This document shows, piece by piece, positions 1 through 9,770 of a DNA stretch of 30,933 bases. The notes beneath the pieces are model-generated. The model searched no databases, had not been told where the DNA came from, and saw only the letters and a program-made list of their open reading frames with translations. The position numbers and the translations under genes are program-made. How positions within the stretch are numbered: the first letter of the stretch is position 1; every line of letters begins with the position of its first letter. The DNA is from Scytalidium lignicola (taxonomy: Eukaryota > Ascomycota > Leotiomycetes). The DNA lies in NCBI GenBank assembly GCA_002812745.2, contig NCSJ02000443.1:1-30933 (forward strand), in the 5' to 3' direction.

Positions 1-87
1 GTTCGATCACTGTACTGTGTTGTGGTACAAGAGTGCCTCTGGCATCTTCAAATAGCTAGCTCCAACTCTCTACAGTGCTTTCCTAGC

Positions 88-588
88 CTAAATTTGATGG
101 AATTCACCAATTCCCAATGTACGAAGATGCTTTTGGAATCGTTCCGTAGGTAGTTGCTTGGTGAGTATGTCTGCCGGTTGGTCAACTCCGGGAATGTGCT
201 CTACTAGGAGTCTACCGGCTTCCACCATATCGGATCGAATATAGTTGAACCGTATATCGATATGCTTGGCTTTCTTGTGAAACTTATTGTCGTGAATGAG
301 TTCTACGGCTCCCATATTGTCGGTATAGAGTGTTGGAGGGTGAGGAAATTCTTCCTTCAAATCCGTATTCAATTTCTCCAACCATGCCACTTCCTTTGAA
401 GCCTCGCTTGCCGATATAAACTCAGCTTCCATAAAGCTCAACACAGTCGATCTTTGCCGCTGAGCTACCCATAATATAACTCCCCCAGCTCTAATAACAG
501 CCCATCCGTTAAATGACTTCTTATCACCTTCAGTTCCCCATGTAGCATCACTGTACAAAGTGTAAGGGTTTCCGGTCCGTAAAGACAT
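88..588 (-). pseudogene. Copia RNase H domain, copy A
   Basis: A 166-residue open stretch covers the whole RNase H: first Asp in YSDATW, Glu in MEAEF, Asp in YTDN, and the closing KHIDIRF and DILTK segments typical of copia elements. It removes RNA from the RNA:DNA hybrid during reverse transcription. It is the best preserved domain of copy A. It lies downstream of broken RT sequence (600-1068) and is not an independent gene. Confidence 0.88.
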
Positions 589-1068
589 CTGGTGGTGTTT
601 TGAATTACTTTGCAGGTTGGATGAATAAGTTATACCGTAACTGATCGTTCCCTTTAGATATCATAGTACTTGTTTAGCATATTAGAGGTGTAGAATACAC
701 AGGTCTGACATATGCCTGGCTAGTTGGCTGACCGCGTAACTTATGTCCGGACGCATGCAGTTTGACAAGTAAATAAGTGATCCTGCAAGTTGTTGATATA
801 ATGTCTTCTCCAAAGGTTCTAGCAATTGATAACAGTTATCCTTGGCTATAATCTCTAGGTCTAATTCATCGATTCAGGATAGAATGGTTCCAGGGGGTAT
901 AAGTAGTTTGATTAGGTTGCAATTCGACATCTTGAAGCGCTCTAAAAGCTTGGTGATATATAGTATTTAGTGGAGGTGTAAAGATTTAACTTTACAGTCG
1001 CGTTTGATTTCAAAACCAACGAATAACTTTGCCTCCCCCAAGTCTTTACACTTCCACTGCTTGAATAT

Positions 1069-2160
1069 CTAAGATTTGGCGTGCATCACCTTATCAAGGT
1101 CTCCTATAATTAACATATCGTCAACAAATAACAGAATATATACTCCGTCTTTCACGTAAAGATTAAGGTCCGCAACCAATAGCTTGAAGCTAATACTCTC
1201 AAAGTACGCGTTCACATCCTTGAACCACGCTCTAAGGGCTTGTTTCAGTCTGTAAAGTGACTTGTGGAGCTGTAAACAATATTCTGACAAGTCTACAGAT
1301 AGATCTAGCCATTCGAAGTACTCTGGGATCTCCATATATATTTCCTCCGGTAAGTAAGGGTTTAAGAAGGCTGTGTCAACATCCACTTGATGTATTTCCA
1401 GGCCTTTGGCCGCTGCTACAGCTAGAGTGGTTCTTACAGATGTATACTTCACCACTGACGCGAAGGTTTCTGTATAGTCTACTCCGTAAACTTGTTCAAA
1501 ACCTTTAATCACTAGACATGCCTTGTGACGCGATAACTCTCCTTTATCATTGAATTTGTCCTTACATACCTATTTGCAACTTATAATCTTGCGGTTCTAG
1601 GGTCTCTTGACGATAGAAAATGTATGCGTGTGCTTCAACGACTGTAGTTCCAAGAGAATTGCTTCCTTCCATCCGTCAGGGTCCCTTTTCAATGCTTCTT
1701 GGGCCGTAAAGACCTCAAATGGCATGGAGTAGCTCTTTTGAAGCTCCGTAACCATCATAGCTATACCATCCGAAAAGACAGTTCTCTTAGGGTGTCTCCC
1801 TGACCTAGTGGACTTGAATATCTCTGGATTAAGGGTATCTTTACGTCTATAACATCTCTTACCCACTACAGGAGCTTCCAGCTCTACCGGAGCACTTGGT
1901 CCATCGACCTGAGGTTCTACAACCTGACGTGTACTGGTTGGCTCTTTTGCCCCAACCTCAAGCTCTACAGCCTTTTCAGCACCAATTCCAACTGTGCTAT
2001 TGCTCAACCTTTCTAAGGAGCTTTTTATCAGAGTGTGTGGCGCTTCTGACTATTCAACAACAATTGTAAAGTGTTCCTCCTGTTCGACAACAAGTTGATC
2101 TTCAACTTCTGGAAGAGTTGCAGGTGAAGGATTTACAGGTTTCTCCGTAAAGTGATTTCT
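1069..2160 (-). pseudogene. Copia reverse transcriptase with N-terminal linker, copy A
   Basis: The Pro/Glu-rich linker (about 2007-1750) leads into the RVT_2-type RT. Visible motifs are the TAFLN stretch after VDVD, SLYRLKQA, and the catalytic FVDD box at 1117-1128. TAG at 1597-1599 (shared with copy B) and a TAG just downstream, replacing the Trp of a CKWV-like motif, split the domain. A further stop at 1069 ends the readable frame before RNase H. Confidence 0.85.
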
Positions 2161-2397
2161 AACAGTCAAGTCTCTATGTCTTACTGGTTTGTTAGCAATA
2201 CTTACAACTTCAGGGAATGTATACTCATGGACATTGATATCAGCAGTACGATGTTCTCTGTGGGTTTGCGGGTCTACAAGTATAGCTATAGATGTGGAAT
2301 CTTGACCTATATATATGAATTTGCCTTGTATTCTCGGTGCTTGTGTGTCTGGTCGTAGTTCTTTCGGTCTGAAGCTATAAGCAGCGCATCCGAATAC

Positions 2398-3349
2398 TCA
2401 TAACTGTGATAGGTTTAGTTTACGGTTAAGGTATGCTTTGTAAGAGGTTGTAACTTGAGAGTGTAATCTGTAAGGTAATGCTGCAGTTGGAATTTGATTT
2501 CTAAGCCATACAGTATGCTGTGTTGTATAACACCAGAATCCGTGTGGTAATTTAGCTTGATACAGCATAGATCTGGCAAATTTGTTGACAGTTTGCATCA
2601 TACATTCAATAACTCCGTTTAAAGAGTACTTGTAAGGTAGTAACAGTTCAAGCTAGATCCCCAAGCTTAATAGAAACTGTTTAAACACCTCTTCAAACTT
2701 ACTCCTTCCGTTATCAGCTTGTACATATACTACTTTGGTATTATACTCTCATTCAATCCATAAAAGTAATTCCTTGAAGGCTTGATAGACTTCTACTGAT
2801 TCCTTAGTCCGTAAGAATCTTATCCAAGTATAGTAGGTAACATCATCCATGATTAGAAGGAAGTATTTGTACCCTCTAATACTCTGTAACTTGATTCCTG
2901 AGATATCACAGTGTAGACACTGTCCCTTGATATTAGTTCTAGTATTTGTCTTCTTGTAGAAGGATTCCTTCATTCTTCTAGCCAGACAAACTTCACAGGC
3001 AGTCTTTCCTGGTAGTTGTTCATTCGCCTTGAGTTTACAGAAGTCTACACCTGTAGCACTCTCTAGCATAGCATTTACGTTGTGGTAGTTGGTGTGGCCT
3101 AGACGNTTTATACCACAGCTTACGATTTGGGTCTAAGGGAATGACTTTAGAGTCTTCTATAAGTATAACAATTGTATATACTGATTCAAGTGCTTAGTTT
3201 ATACAGTATAAACTATTCGTAGATACTCCTTCAAAGATAATACAGTTGTCTTTGGTTGCTATAGCTTTCCTGTGCTTGAAAGTGATCTTAACATCGATAT
3301 TGTTGAGCATACCGGTGGATAACAGCTTACAGTTGAGTTTAAGCACATA
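2398..3349 (-). pseudogene. Copia integrase, copy A
   Basis: This stretch contains a GAG-pre-integrase-like segment, a CxxC zinc pair (CEVC) and the catalytic core: first Asp in HCDISG, second Asp in QADNG near 2720, and Glu in the GVIE stretch near 2610. It is split into several frames by stops (2749-3069 and 2398-2601 are open). The N at 3105 adds uncertainty to the frame. Integrase inserts the element cDNA into the host chromosome; this copy cannot encode a full product. Confidence 0.82.
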
Positions 3350-4248
3350 CTACACCTGGTTTATGTGAATTGTGCCTTTTGTTGTTTTAATCTGAACTTC
3401 TCCATATCCTAAAGCCTTAACAGTTGTTCTATTGGCGACTGTAACTGTCTTAGGAGTAATCCAGCGTTTTATGGGCTTGATAAAGTCCTCAATAAAGCTA
3501 GTAAAGTGCTTGGTAATACCAGAGTCTACAATCCATGGGGTAGATGAGTTTGCGGTCATAGCAAACTGGATTCTCTCAGATTTGGCAATTGTAGTGTAAA
3601 GGTAACAATCGCTATTGTCATTGTCTGGGAGGAGTAGATGTGTGACTGTATTTACATGCTCTTCTTTCGTTCCATCCTCTTGATTACCTTTTGCTCTAGC
3701 TTGTGCTTTCTGAAATTGTTTACAGTCTTTCATAAAGTGACCTCTCTTGAGGTAGAACCGGCATTGATCCGAATCTACCTTTTCCTGGCCTTTAGATCTT
3801 GAATCAGAGTTCTTCTTGCCTCTTTGACCTCTTCCATTGCTTCTTGATCTGTCTCCTCGTCTGTTACCTCTTCCCCTCCGTTGTCTTGATTCTCCGGACC
3901 GTACAGCGTTAGCGGATGCCTGTGTGGTGTCCGTAGAGGTGTAGGTAGACTTGTAGTGTTCGTGGTTAATATCAAGGAAGGTAATAAGCTTTTTTAGCTT
4001 AAAGTTCTGGAGGTAGATATGTTGACGGGTGGTTTCCCAGAATGAGTCTGCAGGAAGAGAGTCAAGAAGCTGTGATTGTATTTCTGCGTCTGTAATACCT
4101 TCGTTCAATTGGCTTTTATATGTCTTGAGTTACTCAATGAATTGCCAGATGGTTTCGGTCTGCATATTCCACTTTTCCTTCATGAATTGGTTTTTTATTG
4201 ACAGTTGGTAGGTAGTGTTTGCGGAGCGATCGTATTTGGCTAGCAGGT
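3350..4248 (-). pseudogene. Copia Gag C-terminal, zinc knuckle and protease, copy A
   Basis: The region contains a basic Arg/Gly-rich stretch, then a CCHC knuckle at 3722-3763 in which the second Cys is Tyr, then an aspartic protease with its DSG active site intact at 3518-3526. A long open stretch runs 4108-3350. The upstream part to 4248 is interrupted. The knuckle defect is a single G-to-A change on the coding strand. In copy B the knuckle is hit at a different residue. Confidence 0.82.
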
Positions 4249-4249
4249 C

Positions 4250-4579
4250 CTAGACTTCCTTTAACTTCTTCTCTCTAAGTTTGGTGGTGATATTGCTCTG
4301 TATTCTGGGGGTAACAGAGTTGGCTATTATCTGGATGGCTTTGTTGGCCCTCGAGTCCCATTTACGGCCTTCAGCGATTCCATTAGGCCTTTGATCGGTT
4401 CCTAGGACTATATCTATGGTATTTGCAACCGTAAGAGCCATTTCGCAGGTGCGCTTGAACTCTGTGTAGTTCTGGCCATTGAGAATTGCGATATCTCCGT
4501 ATTTGCTGTGGTAGTAGCCATTAGGAGGACCTCGACCTCCGGCCGTAGTTGAATCGGAGCTTGAAGATGCGGTCTCCAT
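4250..4579 (-). pseudogene. Copia Gag N-terminal part, copy A
   Basis: A 109-residue open stretch starts 11 bases downstream of the primer site with ATG at 4579. It has a Ser/Thr/Gly-rich start, then the aromatic-rich core typical of copia Gag (Tyr-Phe positions around an LNGxNYTEFK-like stretch). It ends at TAG 4250-4252, in a context compatible with a mutated Gln codon, and Gag similarity continues past it. The same stop is present in copy B (9227), so the lesion is older than the tandem arrangement or is a recurrent hit. Confidence 0.8.
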
Positions 4580-4590
4580 AGCGAGCTTCC

Positions 4591-4602
4591 GGGCTCATAA
4601 CC
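4591..4602 (-). other. Primer-binding site, copia copy A (initiator tRNA-Met anticodon arm)
   Basis: The window plus strand reads GGGCTCATAACC directly against the LTR. This equals the anticodon stem-loop of eukaryotic initiator tRNA-Met, so the element strand is complementary to an internal part of the tRNA rather than its CCA end. Drosophila copia and yeast Ty5 are known to use such half-tRNA primers. The match is 12 bases with no gap to the LTR. Confidence 0.8.
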
Positions 4603-4793
4603 TGTCAGAGGTTATGGCGCAGGGATTAGGCTACTACACATATAAATTGTATGGTACAGAGACTCTATTCGTTGCTCGATTCTATGATGTGCAGTACAAA
4701 GGGGTAAACCGGTAAAACTCTGCACTTTACCGACCGTAAGCTTCCTACAGCTATGATTGGCCAACGCCAATTACATAAGCAATATCTTTGACA
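4603..4793 (-). repeat. Copia LTR shared by copies A and B
   Basis: This 191-base LTR is bounded by the perfect inverted pair TGTCA/TGACA. It is the 5' LTR of copy A and the 3' LTR of copy B, the signature of an LTR-internal-LTR-internal array. The primer site of copy A abuts it at 4602 and the polypurine tract of copy B abuts it at 4794. Read on the minus strand it has a CCAAT pentamer near its start (4757-4762) and TATA-like AT runs further on, compatible with a promoter. Confidence 0.93.
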
Positions 4794-4802
4794 CTCCCCC
4801 AT
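4794..4802 (-). other. Polypurine tract of copia copy B
   Basis: On the minus strand the bases just before the 3' LTR read ATGGGGGAG, a purine run directly abutting TGTCA. That is where the primer for plus-strand DNA synthesis is expected. A second, similar G-run lies at 4963-4971. Confidence 0.75.
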
Positions 4803-5065
4803 GCGTTGTAATTGCTGTCTCTCCCGTACAGCGCAATATGGCTGTATAGGTGCAATTTACAGTTAATCTTGGGCCTCATTAACTCCCACAACGAGTGTAC
4901 GGCTCGTAACGTCTACATCTCCAGTGGAGTTCGATCGTTCCACAGATCTACAGGTTCTACCTCTCCCCCAGTGGAGGAGTTCGATCACTGTACTGTGTTG
5001 TGGTACAAGAGTGCCTCTGGCATCTTCAAATAGCTAGCTCCAACTCTCTACAGTGCTTTCCTAGC
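4803..5065. other. 3' untranslated region of copia copy B
   Basis: There is no coding signal between the RNase H stop (about 5066) and the polypurine tract. It holds a short imperfect duplication: CCAGTGGAGTTCGATC at 4921-4936 recurs with a 3-base insertion at 4969-4987, next to a second CTCTCCCCCA tract. The last 87 bases match window positions 1-87. Confidence 0.7.
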
Positions 5066-5590
5066 CTAAATTTGATGGAATTCACCAATTCCCAATGTAC
5101 GAAGATGCTTTTGGAATCGTTCCGTAGGTAGTTGCTTGGTGAGTATGTCTGCCGGTTGGTCAACTCCGGGAATATGCTTTACTAGGAGTCTACCGGCTTC
5201 CACCATATTGGATTGAATATAGTTGAATTGTATATCGATATGCTTAGCTTTCTTGTGAAACTTATTATCATGAATGAGTTCTACGGCTCCTATATTGTCG
5301 GTATAGAGTGTTGGAGGATGAGGAAATTCTTCCTTCAAATCTGTATTCAATTTCTCCAATCATGCCGCTTCCTTTGAAGCCTCGCTTGCCGATATAAACT
5401 CAGCTTCTATGAAGCTCAACGTGGTCGATCTTTGCCATTGAGCTACCTATAATATAGCTTCCCCAGCTCTAGTGACAGCCTATCCGTTAAATGACTTCTT
5501 ATCACCTTCAGTTCCCTATGTGGCATCACTGTACAAAGTGTAGGGGTTTCTGGTCTGTAGAGACATCTGGTGGTGTTTTGAATTACTTTG
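5066..5590 (-). pseudogene. Copia RNase H domain, copy B
   Basis: It corresponds to 88-588 of copy A but is broken. The last 97 residues are open (YTDNIG, KHIDIQF, DILTK). Upstream, Trp and Gln codons have become stops, for example in the segment where copy A has NGWAV. In 5066-5370 I count 14 differences from copy A, all transitions, 13 of them making copy B more AT-rich. Confidence 0.82.
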
Positions 5591-6046
5591 CGGGTTGGAT
5601 GAATAGGTTATACTGTAGCTGATCGTTCCCTTCAGATATCATAGTACTTGTTTAGCATATTGGAAGTGTAGAATACATAGGTCTAACATATGCTTGGCTA
5701 GTTGGCTGACTGTGTAACTGATGTTCGGACGCGTATAGTTGGACAGGTAAATGAGTGAACTTGTAAGCTGTTAATACAATGTTACTTTAAAGGGTTTTAA
5801 CAGTTGATATTGGTTGTCCTTAGCCACAATCTCTGGGTCCAGTTCGTTGATTCAAGATAAGATTGTTCTTAGGGGTATAAGTAATTTGATTAGGTTATAA
5901 TTCGACATCTTAAATCGTTCTAAAAGGTTGGTAATATAGAGTGTTTGGTGGAGGTGTAAAGACTTAACTTTATAGTCGTGTTTGATTTGGAATCCGACGA
6001 ATAGCTTTACCTCCCCTAAGTCTTTGCACTTCCACTGCTTGAATAT

Positions 6047-7249
6047 CTAGGATTTAGCCTGTAGTACCTTGTCAAGGTCTCCTACAATTAGCATATCGTC
6101 AACAAATAACAGAATATATACTCCATCTTTCACGTAGAGATTAGGGTCCACAACCGATGGTTTGAAGCCGATACTCTCAAAATACACGTTTACATCCTTA
6201 AACCATGCTCTTGGAGCTTGTTTCAGTCTGTAAAGCGACTTGTGAAGCTGTAAACAATATTCTGACGGGTCTACGGATGGATCTAGCCATTCGAAGTACT
6301 CTGGGATCTCTATATATATCTCCTCCGGTAAGTAAGGGTTCAGGAAGGCTGTGTCAACATCTACTTGATGTATTTTGAGGCCTTTAGCCACTGCTACAGC
6401 TAGAGTAGTTCTTACAGACATATACTTCACCACTGACGTGAAGGTTTCTGTATAGTCTACTTTGTAAACTTGTTCAAATCCTTTAATCACTAGACGTGCC
6501 TTGTGACGTGATAACTCTCCTTTATCGTTGAACTTGTCCTTACACACCCATTTGCAACTTATGACCTTGTGGTTCTAGGGTCTCTTTACGATAGAAAATG
6601 TATGCATGTACTTCAACGACCGTAGTTCCAAGAGAATTGCTTCCTTCCATCCGTCAAGGTCCTTTTTCAGTGCTTCTTAGGCCGTAAAGACCTCAAATGG
6701 CATGGAGTAACTCTTTTGGAGCTCTGTAACCATCATAACTATACTATCCGAAAAGACAGTTCTCTTAGGGTGTCTCCTTGACCTAGTGGACTTGAATATC
6801 TCTGGATTAAGGGTATCTTTACGTTTATAACGTCTCTTACCTACTACAAGAGCTTCCAGCTCTACCAGAGCACTTGGTCCATCGACTTGAGGTTCTACAA
6901 CCTGATGTGTACTGGTTAGCTCTCCTGCCCTAACCTCAGGCTTTACAGCCTTTTCAGCACTAATTCCAGCTGTGCTATTGCTCAACCTTTCTAAGGAGTT
7001 TTCTATCGGAGTGTGTAGTGCTTCTGACTGTTCAGCAACAGTTGTAGAGTGTTCCTCCTGTTCGACAACAAGTTGATCTTCAACTTCCGGAAGAGTTGCG
7101 GGTAAAGGATTTACAGGTTTCTCCGTAAAGTGATTTCTAACGGTCAAGTCTCTATGTCTCACTGGTTTGTTAGTAACACTTATAACTTCAGGGAATGTAT
7201 ACTCATGAACATTGATATCAGCGGTACGATGTTCTCTGTGGGTTTGCAA
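6047..7249 (-). pseudogene. Copia reverse transcriptase with linker, copy B
   Basis: A linker of about 190 residues (7249-6677) precedes RT. The RT stretch 6547-6047 is open for 166 residues and keeps the CKDKFN, KARLV, TAFLN, SLYRLKQAPRAW and FVDD (6095-6106) motifs. TAG at 6575-6577 is at the codon equivalent to the copy A stop. It is the more intact RT of the two copies. Confidence 0.87.
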
Positions 7250-7381
7250 GTTTACAAGTATAGTTATAAATATGGAATCTTGACCTATATATATGAATTT
7301 ACCTTGTATTCTCGGTGCTTGTGTGTCTGGTTGTAGTTCTTTTGGTCTGAAGCTATAAGCAGTGCATCTGAATACTCGTAA

Positions 7382-8323
7382 CTATGATAGGTTTGGTTTA
7401 CAGTTGAGGTATACTTCGTAAGAGGTTGTAGCTTGAGAGTGTGATCCATAAGGTAATGCTGTAGTCAGAATTCGATTTCTAAGCCATACAACGTGCTGTG
7501 TTGCATAACACCAGAATCCATGTGGTAATTTGGCTTGATATAGCATAGATCTGGCAAATTTGTTGACAGTTTGCATCATACGTTCAATAACTCCGTTCAG
7601 AGAGTACTTGTAAGGTGGTGACAGTTCAAGCTGGATCCTTAAACTTAATAGAAACTGTTTGAACACCTCTCCGAACTCATTCCTTCCATTATCAGCTCAT
7701 ACATATACTACTTTGGTATTACACTCTTGTTCAATCTGTAAAAGTAATTCCTTGAAAGCTTGATGAACTTCAACCGATTCTTTAGTCCGTAAGAATCTTA
7801 TCCAAGTGTAATGAGTAGTGTTATCTGTAACTAAAAGGAAATATTTGTATCCTCTGATACTCTGTGACTTGATTCCTGAGATATCATAGTGTAAATGCTG
7901 TCCTTTGATATCAGTTTGATTATCTGTACTCTTGTGGAAGGATTCCTTCATTCTTCTAGCCAAGCAAGCTTCACAGGCAGTCTTTCCTGGCAATTGTTCA
8001 TTTGCTTTAAGTTTGTGGAAGTCTATACTTATAGCACACTCTAATATAGCATTTACATTGTGGTAGTTGGTATGGCCTAGACGTTTATGCTATAGCTTAT
8101 GATTTAGGTCTGAGGGAATGACTTCAGAGTCTTTTGTAAGTGTAACAGTTGTATGTATTGATTTGAGTACTTGATTTATACAGTATAAACTATTCGTAGA
8201 TACTCCTTCAAAGATAATACGGTTGTCTTTGGTTGTTATAACTTTCCTGTACTTAAGGGTGATCTCAACATTGATATCATTGAGTATACTAGTGGATAAC
8301 AGCCTACAGTTGAGTTTAGGCAT
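7382..8323 (-). pseudogene. Copia pre-integrase and integrase, copy B
   Basis: The 8323-8090 stretch is the pre-integrase segment (LNCRLLSTS-like start). 7993-7697 carries the CEAC zinc pair and the first catalytic Asp (YDISG). 7666-7382 carries the Glu in a GVIER stretch and the following helix. Frames are interrupted between these pieces. There is no N in this copy, so the breaks are real in the assembly. Confidence 0.82.
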
Positions 8324-8326
8324 GTA

Positions 8327-9226
8327 CTACACTTGGTTTATGTGAATTGTGCTTTTTGTTGTTTTAATCTGAACTTCTCCATGTCCTAAAGCCTCAACAG
8401 TTGTTTTATTAGTGATTGTAATTGTCTTAGGAGTAATCCAGCGTTTTATAAGCTTGACAAAGTCCTCAATAAAGCTGGTAAAGTACTTGGTAGCATTAGA
8501 GTTTACAATCCATGGGGTAGATGAGTTTGTGGTTATAGCAAACTGGATTCTCTCAGATTCAGCAATTGTAATATAGAGGTAACAATTGTTATCGTCATTG
8601 TCTGAGAGGAGTAGATGTGTGACTGTATTTATATGCTCTTCCTTCGTTCCATCCTCTTGATTACCTCTTGCTCTAGCTTGTGCTTTCTGAAATTGTCTAC
8701 AGTCTTTTATAAAGTAACCTTTCTTAAGGCAGAACTGGCATTGATCTGAATTTACCTTTTCTTGGCCTTTAGATCTTGAATCAGAGTTCTTCTTGCCTCT
8801 CTGACCTCTTCCATTGCTTCTTGATCTGTCTCCTTGTCTGTTACCTCTTCCCCTTCGTTGTCTTGATTCTCTGGACTGTACAACGTTAACAGATGCCTGT
8901 GTGGTGTTTGTAGAGATGTAGGTAGACTTGTAATGTTCGTGGTTGATATCAAGGAAGGTAATAAGCTTCTCTAGCTTAAAGTTCTGGAGGTAAATATGTT
9001 GATGGGTGGTTTCCCAGAATAGGTCTGCAGGAAGAGAGTCAAGAAGCCGTGATTGTATTTCTGCGTTCGTAATACCTTCATTTAATCGGCTTTTATATGT
9101 CTTGAGTCGCTTGATGAATTGCCAGATAGTTTCGGTCTGTATATTCCACTTTTCCTTTATGAATTGGTTCTTTATTGACAGTTGGTAGATAGTGTTTGCA
9201 GAGTGATTGTATTTGGCTAGCAGGTC
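8327..9226 (-). pseudogene. Copia Gag C-terminal, zinc knuckle and protease, copy B
   Basis: The basic Arg-rich segment is followed by a knuckle at 8699-8740 with all three Cys kept but the His changed to Tyr. The protease box at 8495-8503 reads NSN where copy A has DSG. All three changed codons are explained by transitions, and loss of the catalytic Asp abolishes protease activity. Confidence 0.8.
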
Positions 9227-9556
9227 CTAGACTTCCTTTAACTTCTTCTCTCTAAGTTTGGTGGCGATATCGCTCTGTATTCCAGGGGTAACAGAGTTGA
9301 CTATTATCTGGATGGCTTTGTTGGCCCTCGAGTCCCATTTACAGCCTTCAGCGATTCCATTAGGCCTTTGATCGGTTCCTAGGACTATATCTATGGTATC
9401 TGTAACCGTAAGAGCCATTTTGTAGGTACGCTTGAACTCTGTGTAGTTCTGGCCATTGAGAATTGTGATATCTCCGTATTTGCTGTGGTAGTAGCCATTA
9501 GGAGGACCTCGACCTCCGGCCGTAGTTGAATCGGAGCTTGAAGATGCGGTCTCCAT
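9227..9556 (-). pseudogene. Copia Gag N-terminal part, copy B
   Basis: 109 residues from ATG 9556 to TAG 9227, nearly identical to copy A. Differences are conservative or transition-derived (for example Cys to Tyr, Ala to Thr or Val). The terminating TAG is the one found in copy A. Confidence 0.8.
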
Positions 9557-9567
9557 AGCGAGCTTCC

Positions 9568-9579
9568 GGGCTCATAACC
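9568..9579 (-). other. Primer-binding site, copia copy B
   Basis: The same 12-base match to the anticodon arm of initiator tRNA-Met, directly adjacent to the LTR at 9580. It is unchanged between the two copies although the coding regions have diverged. Confidence 0.8.
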
Positions 9580-9770
9580 TGTCAGAGGTTATGGCGCAGG
9601 GATTAGGCTACTGCACATATAAAGTGTATGGTACAGAGACTCTATTCGTTGTTCAATTCTATGATATACAGTACAAAGGGGTAAACCGGTAAAACTCTGC
9701 ACTTTACCGACCGTAAGCTTCCTACAGCTATGATTGGCCAACGCCAATTACATAAGCAATATCTTTGACA
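9580..9770 (-). repeat. Copia 5' LTR of copy B
   Basis: 191 bases, TGTCA to TGACA, about 97% identical by eye to the LTR at 4603-4793. The last element base is 9770, where the two copies stop matching (after ATCTTTGACA). The flank continues GCATCTTGAG. Confidence 0.93.

Larger units (their letters stand above)
1..4793 (-). mobile_element. Ty1/copia retrotransposon, copy A (3' end outside window)
   Basis: Read on the minus strand, the order is LTR (4793-4603), primer site, Gag, protease, integrase, reverse transcriptase, RNase H. This is the copia order, with integrase before RT. The 3' LTR lies left of base 1; position 1 corresponds to 4979 in copy B (period about 4978). Gag-pol is broken by several nonsense codons, including TAG at 1597-1599 and TAG at 4250-4252, so this copy is not autonomous. 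It differs from copy B mostly by transitions. Its 5' LTR is also the 3' LTR of copy B. Confidence 0.93.
4603..9770 (-). mobile_element. Ty1/copia retrotransposon, copy B, complete
   Basis: The element is 5168 bases long, LTR to LTR, on the minus strand. The LTRs are 191 bases each and both begin TGTCA and end TGACA. The internal region carries a primer site next to the 5' LTR, a polypurine tract next to the 3' LTR, and degenerate Gag, protease, integrase, RT and RNase H domains in copia order. The two LTRs differ at about six positions (five transitions, one transversion). The base after 9770 starts unrelated sequence. No target-site duplication can be tested, because the left border is fused to copy A. 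The element is dead: stops lie throughout and the protease catalytic Asp is Asn. Confidence 0.94.

Noticed and set aside
1257..1508. Plus-strand ORFs inside the copia elements (also 2152-2358, 4029-4211, 7130-7336, 9006-9188)
   Set aside because: They are antisense shadows of RT, linker and Gag. They recur in both copies only because the copies are homologous, and they lack domain features.
4591..4602. tRNA-Met fragment as a tRNA gene
   Set aside because: Only the anticodon arm is present, with no acceptor, D or T arms. Its exact position beside the LTR makes it a primer-binding site.
1..9770. The 4.98 kb direct repeat as an assembly duplication
   Set aside because: The copies differ at many positions with a strong transition bias, have different private lesions, and share a correctly placed LTR, primer site and polypurine tract.
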